Assembly: GCA_035295985.1 (NCBI GenBank)
Contig: DATHBT010000040.1
Span: 1 to 14,404 of the forward strand
Source: JAIVGV01 sp035295985
Lineage (GTDB): Bacteria > Acidobacteriota > Blastocatellia > Pyrinomonadales > Pyrinomonadaceae
DNA: 14,404 nucleotides
Direction of reading: 5' to 3'
The position numbers and the translations under genes were made by a program. Below, piece by piece: positions 13,011 through 14,404 of the stretch. Within the stretch, counting starts at the first letter, position 1, and the number at the start of each line of letters is the position of its first letter. Below the pieces are notes generated by a model. That model was given only the letters and a program-made list of their open reading frames with translations. It was not told where the DNA came from and did not search any database.

Positions 13011-13095
13011 CAGGGATGGCGGGACTCGAACCCGCAAAGCCCGTCAGGGCGCTTGATTGAAAATCAAGCCGCTTTCACCGTTTGCATACATCCCC
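13011..13095 (-). tRNA. tRNA with Glu anticodon (TTC) but long class II variable arm
   Basis: Acceptor GGGGATG/CATCCCT, anticodon stem CTTGA/TCAAG with loop TTTTCAA, T arm GCGGG-TTCGAGT-CCCGC, position 73 G. Between the anticodon stem and T stem are 16 bases that form a variable-arm hairpin (GCCC-TGAC-GGGC), as in Ser, Leu or Tyr tRNAs. Bacterial Glu tRNAs have a short variable region, so the body and anticodon disagree. It may be a chimera. Confidence 0.82.
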
Positions 13096-13100
13096 AAAAA

Positions 13101-13174
13101 TGCGCGCGGAAAGATTCGAACTTTCAACTTGCAGGGTTTGAGCCTGCCGCCTCTACCCGTTGGGCCACGCGCGC
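13101..13174 (-). tRNA. tRNA with Leu anticodon (CAA) but short class I variable region
   Basis: Acceptor GCGCGCG/CGCGCGC, D stem GCC/GGC, anticodon stem GCAGG/CCTGC with loop CTCAAAC, T arm GAAAG-TTCGAAT-CTTTC, position 73 A. The variable region is only AAGTT. Bacterial Leu tRNAs normally carry a long variable arm. Confidence 0.85.
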
Positions 13175-13183
13175 TCGACGCGA

Positions 13184-13258
13184 TGCGGGAGGCGGGAGTC
13201 GAACCCGCAACGACCGTTTTTTAAGAACGGCGCGTCTTCCCGGTTGCGCCACTCCCGC
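13184..13258 (-). tRNA. tRNA with Leu anticodon (TAA) but short class I variable region
   Basis: Acceptor GCGGGAG/CTCCCGC, the following GTGGCG...GACGC-type D arm and A73 look like a normal Leu tRNA. Anticodon stem CCGTT/AACGG has loop CTTAAAA. The variable region is five bases (TCGTT), so the long arm has been lost. Confidence 0.85.
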
Positions 13259-13270
13259 GCTTACAGTTAG

Positions 13271-13357
13271 TGCCGGGGGCGGGAGTCGAACCCGCAAGAG
13301 GGCTTGTAGCCCACAGACACCTCAGGCCTGCGCGTCTGCCAGTTCCGCCACCCCGGC
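13271..13357 (-). tRNA. tRNA-Leu (GAG), normal class II
   Basis: Acceptor GCCGGGG/CCCCGGC, Leu-type D arm (GGCGGAACTGGCAGACGC), anticodon stem CAGGC/GTCTG with loop CTGAGGT, long variable arm (GGGC-TACA-AGCCC region), T arm GCGGG-TTCGACT-CCCGC, A73. It is the only one of the four Leu-anticodon genes with the expected long arm. Confidence 0.94.
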
Positions 13358-13370
13358 GTGATACGGGAGA

Positions 13371-13443
13371 TACCGACGGGAGGACTCGAACCCCCACTTC
13401 TTGATCCTAAGTCAAGCGCCTCTGCCAGTTGGGCTACGTCGGC
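13371..13443 (-). tRNA. tRNA with Leu anticodon (TAG) but short class I variable region
   Basis: Acceptor GCCGACG/CGTCGGT with a terminal G-T pair, D stem GCC/GGC, anticodon stem CTTGA/TCAAG with loop CTTAGGA, T arm GGGGG-TTCGAGT-CCTCC, A73. The variable region is only AAGTG. It is the third Leu-anticodon tRNA in a class I body. Confidence 0.85.
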
Positions 13444-13454
13444 TTATGAAGGGA

Positions 13455-13529
13455 TGAACCCGGCAGGAGTCGAACCTGCGACCTGTCGATTCGGAGGCGA
13501 CCACTCTCGTTCCGCTGAGCTACGGGTTC
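13455..13529 (-). tRNA. tRNA-Arg (CCG)
   Basis: Acceptor GAACCCG/CGGGTTC, anticodon loop CTCCGAA in the stem GTCGC/TCGAC, whose pair next to the loop is a C-T mismatch. T arm GCAGG-TTCGACT-CCTGC, A73. Confidence 0.88.
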
Positions 13530-13537
13530 AAAAATGG

Positions 13538-13609
13538 CTTCGGGAGAAGGAATCGAACCTCCACCTCCTGGTTCAGAGCCAGGCATCCTGCCGGTTAGAC
13601 GATCCCGAA
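13538..13609 (-). tRNA. tRNA-Gln (CTG)
   Basis: Acceptor TTCGGGA/TCCCGAA, D stem GTC/GAT, anticodon stem CCTGG/CCAGG with loop CTCTGAA, T arm GGAGG-TTCGATT-CCTTC, G73 as expected for Gln, followed by CCA in the DNA. Confidence 0.93.
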
Positions 13610-13616
13610 ACGAGGA

Positions 13617-13691
13617 AGGACCCGGCGCGATTCGAACGCGCGACCTCAAGCTCCGCAAACTTGCGCTCTGATTCCGCTGAGCTACGGGTCC
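13617..13691 (-). tRNA. tRNA-Arg with rare GCG anticodon
   Basis: Acceptor GGACCCG/CGGGTCC, anticodon stem CAAGT/GCTTG with loop TTGCGGA, T arm GCGCG-TTCGAAT-CGCGC. Bacteria normally read CGC/CGT with an ACG (inosine) tRNA, so an unmodified GCG anticodon is unusual. Position 73 is T, also unusual for Arg. Confidence 0.86.
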
Positions 13692-13783
13692 AAAGAAATG
13701 ATGAGTGATGAGTGATGAAGATGAATGAAAAACGGGCTGCTCCTCGTTCATCATTCCGCATTCATCACTCATCACTTTCTGAG
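13692..13783. repeat. GATGAGT-unit inverted repeat
   Basis: The left arm (13699-13728) consists of TGATGAG/TGATGAA units and the right arm (13747-13776) of the complementary TTCATCA/CTCATCA units; the spacer is 18 bases. No gene is present. It belongs to the same seven-base-unit class as the TTAGCTG elements but has a different unit. Confidence 0.82.
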
Positions 13784-13874
13784 CGGAAGCCGTGGGAGTC
13801 GAACCCACAGGGGGCGGCGTCTGCGCCCCCGCGACCTTAGCAGGGTCGTTGCCTTGCCGCCTGGCGAGACTTCC
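13784..13874 (-). tRNA. tRNA-Ser (GCT)
   Basis: Acceptor GGAAGTC/GGCTTCC, D stem GCC/GGC, anticodon stem CGACC/GGTCG with loop CTGCTAA, long GC-rich variable arm, T arm GTGGG-TTCGACT-CCCAC, G73 as expected for Ser. A normal class II structure of 91 nt. Confidence 0.93.
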
Positions 13875-13890
13875 ATTGTTGCGAGAGGGA

Positions 13891-13974
13891 AGGAAGGTGC
13901 GGGAGTCGAACCCGCCGGGGTGTCTCTCCCCACGGTTTTCGGGACCGCCTGGCCTGCCGCGTGCCGAACCTTCC
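13891..13974 (-). tRNA. tRNA-Ser-like (CGA) with C33 anticodon loop
   Basis: Acceptor GGAAGGT/ACCTTCC, D stem GGC/GCC, anticodon stem GCGGT/ACCGT, long variable arm (GGGG...CCCC), T arm GCGGG-TTCGACT-CCCGC. The loop is CCCGAAA where an ordinary Ser(CGA) loop is CTCGAAA, so T33 is C. Position 73 is T rather than G, and two bases instead of one lie between the D and anticodon stems. Confidence 0.82.
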
Positions 13975-13979
13975 GTCAA

Positions 13980-14052
13980 CAGGAGCGCCCGGATTCGAAC
14001 CGAGATCGGGTGGATTTGGAGTTCACCATGTTGCCGGTTACACCACGCTCCT
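13980..14052 (-). tRNA. tRNA-Trp (CCA)
   Basis: Acceptor AGGAGCG/CGCTCCT, anticodon loop CTCCAAA in the stem GTGAA/TCCAC (one A-C mismatch), T arm CTCGG-TTCGAAT-CCGGG, G73 as expected for Trp. Confidence 0.92.
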
Positions 14053-14066
14053 AAACTTGTGAACAA

Positions 14067-14150
14067 TGCGGGCGGAAGGACTCGAACCTACGGAGTCAAG
14101 TGTGACGCCTGATTTACAGTCAGGTGCTTTTGCCGCTCAGCCACGCCCGC
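14067..14150 (-). tRNA. tRNA-Tyr (GTA)
   Basis: Acceptor GCGGGCG/CGCCCGC, anticodon stem CCTGA/TCAGG with loop CTGTAAA, long variable arm (GTCA-CACT-TGAC), T arm GTAGG-TTCGAGT-CCTTC with one T-T mismatch, A73. It is the first tRNA of the array in transcription order. Confidence 0.93.
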
Positions 14151-14167
14151 GCGAAATTTGCTGGACT

Positions 14168-14325
14168 AAAAAACAGAGAGGGCGACCGACGGTCGGTGCG
14201 AGGAGTGGACACACTTCGGCGCACACTTCTCCCTAAGGGTGCCGTTAGCGGCCTCGTCGAGGCTCTCGCCGGAGACGCGCGAGGCCGCCACCCTTTGAAG
14301 GCGACCGGCCGGCCGCCCTCTCTTC
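14168..14325 (-). ncRNA. Unidentified structured RNA at the head of the tRNA array
   Basis: On the minus strand a perfect 10-bp outer helix (AGAGAGGGCG, 14323-14314, with CGCCCTCTCT, 14184-14175) encloses several helices. They are AAGGGTG/CACCCTT capped by GCGGCCTCG/CGAGGCCGC, a hairpin GAGAAGTG/CACTCCTC with one mismatch, and CCGA/TCGG. The 3' strand is followed by GTTTTTTA, so the outer helix plus T-run also looks like an intrinsic terminator. I find no SRP, 6S, tmRNA or RNase P signature and none of the Y-RNA-like motifs. It may be a stable ncRNA or a regulated leader before the tRNAs. Confidence 0.6.
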
Positions 14326-14346
14326 CCGTTCACAAGGCAATTCGGT

Positions 14347-14352
14347 TGTCAA
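14347..14352 (-). promoter_or_regulatory. Possible -35 box upstream of the structured RNA
   Basis: TTGACA on the minus strand lies about 25 bases before the structured RNA and after the terminator of the preceding gene, the right place for an array promoter. No good -10 hexamer is found at 16-18 bases, so the call is tentative. Confidence 0.3.
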
Positions 14353-14357
14353 ACAAC

Positions 14358-14402
14358 AAAAAGAGCGGGACTTTGGCTCCCGAGAGAAGCCGTCCCGCTC
14401 CG
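14358..14402 (-). terminator. Intrinsic terminator of a gene beyond the right edge
   Basis: On the minus strand GAGCGGGAC and GTCCCGCTC form a perfect 9-bp stem, followed at once by TTTTTGTTGTTT. It ends a leftward transcript from outside the window and so isolates the array from its upstream neighbour. Confidence 0.8.
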
Positions 14403-14404
14403 AT

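Noticed and set aside
14168..14325. SRP RNA, 6S RNA, tmRNA or RNase P RNA
   Set aside because: The diagnostic sequences of those RNAs (for example the GGAAGGAAGCA tetraloop domain of SRP RNA or a tmRNA tag frame with tRNA-Ala ends) are not present.

Overview
The window is GC-rich DNA, probably from a member of the Acidobacteriota (Blastocatellia-like). That placement is an inference from the very high GC, the large secreted Asp-box/VPS10-type propeller protein typical of that phylum, and the many intergenic inverted repeats built from 7-base units. No rRNA or other phylogenetic marker is present to confirm it.

Left part (about 1-6230), ordinary chromosome. A secreted beta-propeller protein and psuG (pseudouridine-5'-phosphate glycosidase) run rightwards as a likely pair. 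They are followed by nth (endonuclease III), which converges with a leftward AlkA/OGG-like DNA glycosylase. The gaps are filled by long inverted repeats, and the last codons of both repair genes are made of repeat sequence.

Right part (about 6430-14400), an RNA-dedicated locus in which everything I can call reads leftwards (minus strand). In transcription order it holds: a terminator of a gene outside the window; a roughly 150-nt structured RNA ending in a T-run; 22 tRNA genes; an unrecognised 264-aa protein; an HNH endonuclease; 13 more tRNA genes with a tRNA-like hairpin RNA among them; a Ro60/Rsr protein (TROVE plus vWA); and five tandem Y-RNA-like genes. The 35 tRNAs nominally cover all 20 amino acids and are almost non-redundant by anticodon (only CAT occurs twice).

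The Y-RNA-like elements share a closing stem, a 5'-strand motif GAATGC...RNTACAT and a 3'-strand motif near ACTCGTC. In two of them the interior is a complete circularly permuted tRNA: T arm, 3' acceptor strand, closing loop, 5' acceptor strand, D arm. This is the logic of the tRNA-mimicking bacterial Y RNAs (YrlA type) that bind Ro60.

Several array tRNAs break normal rules. Four have C instead of T at position 33. Three Leu-anticodon tRNAs (CAA, TAA, TAG) lack the long variable arm, while a Glu-anticodon (TTC) tRNA has one. The Phe tRNA has an atypical T loop. My working inference is an RNA-stress or conflict locus: a reserve or decoy tRNA set (for example against anticodon nucleases) coupled to a Ro60-Y RNA surveillance or decay particle. 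That function is not shown by sequence alone.
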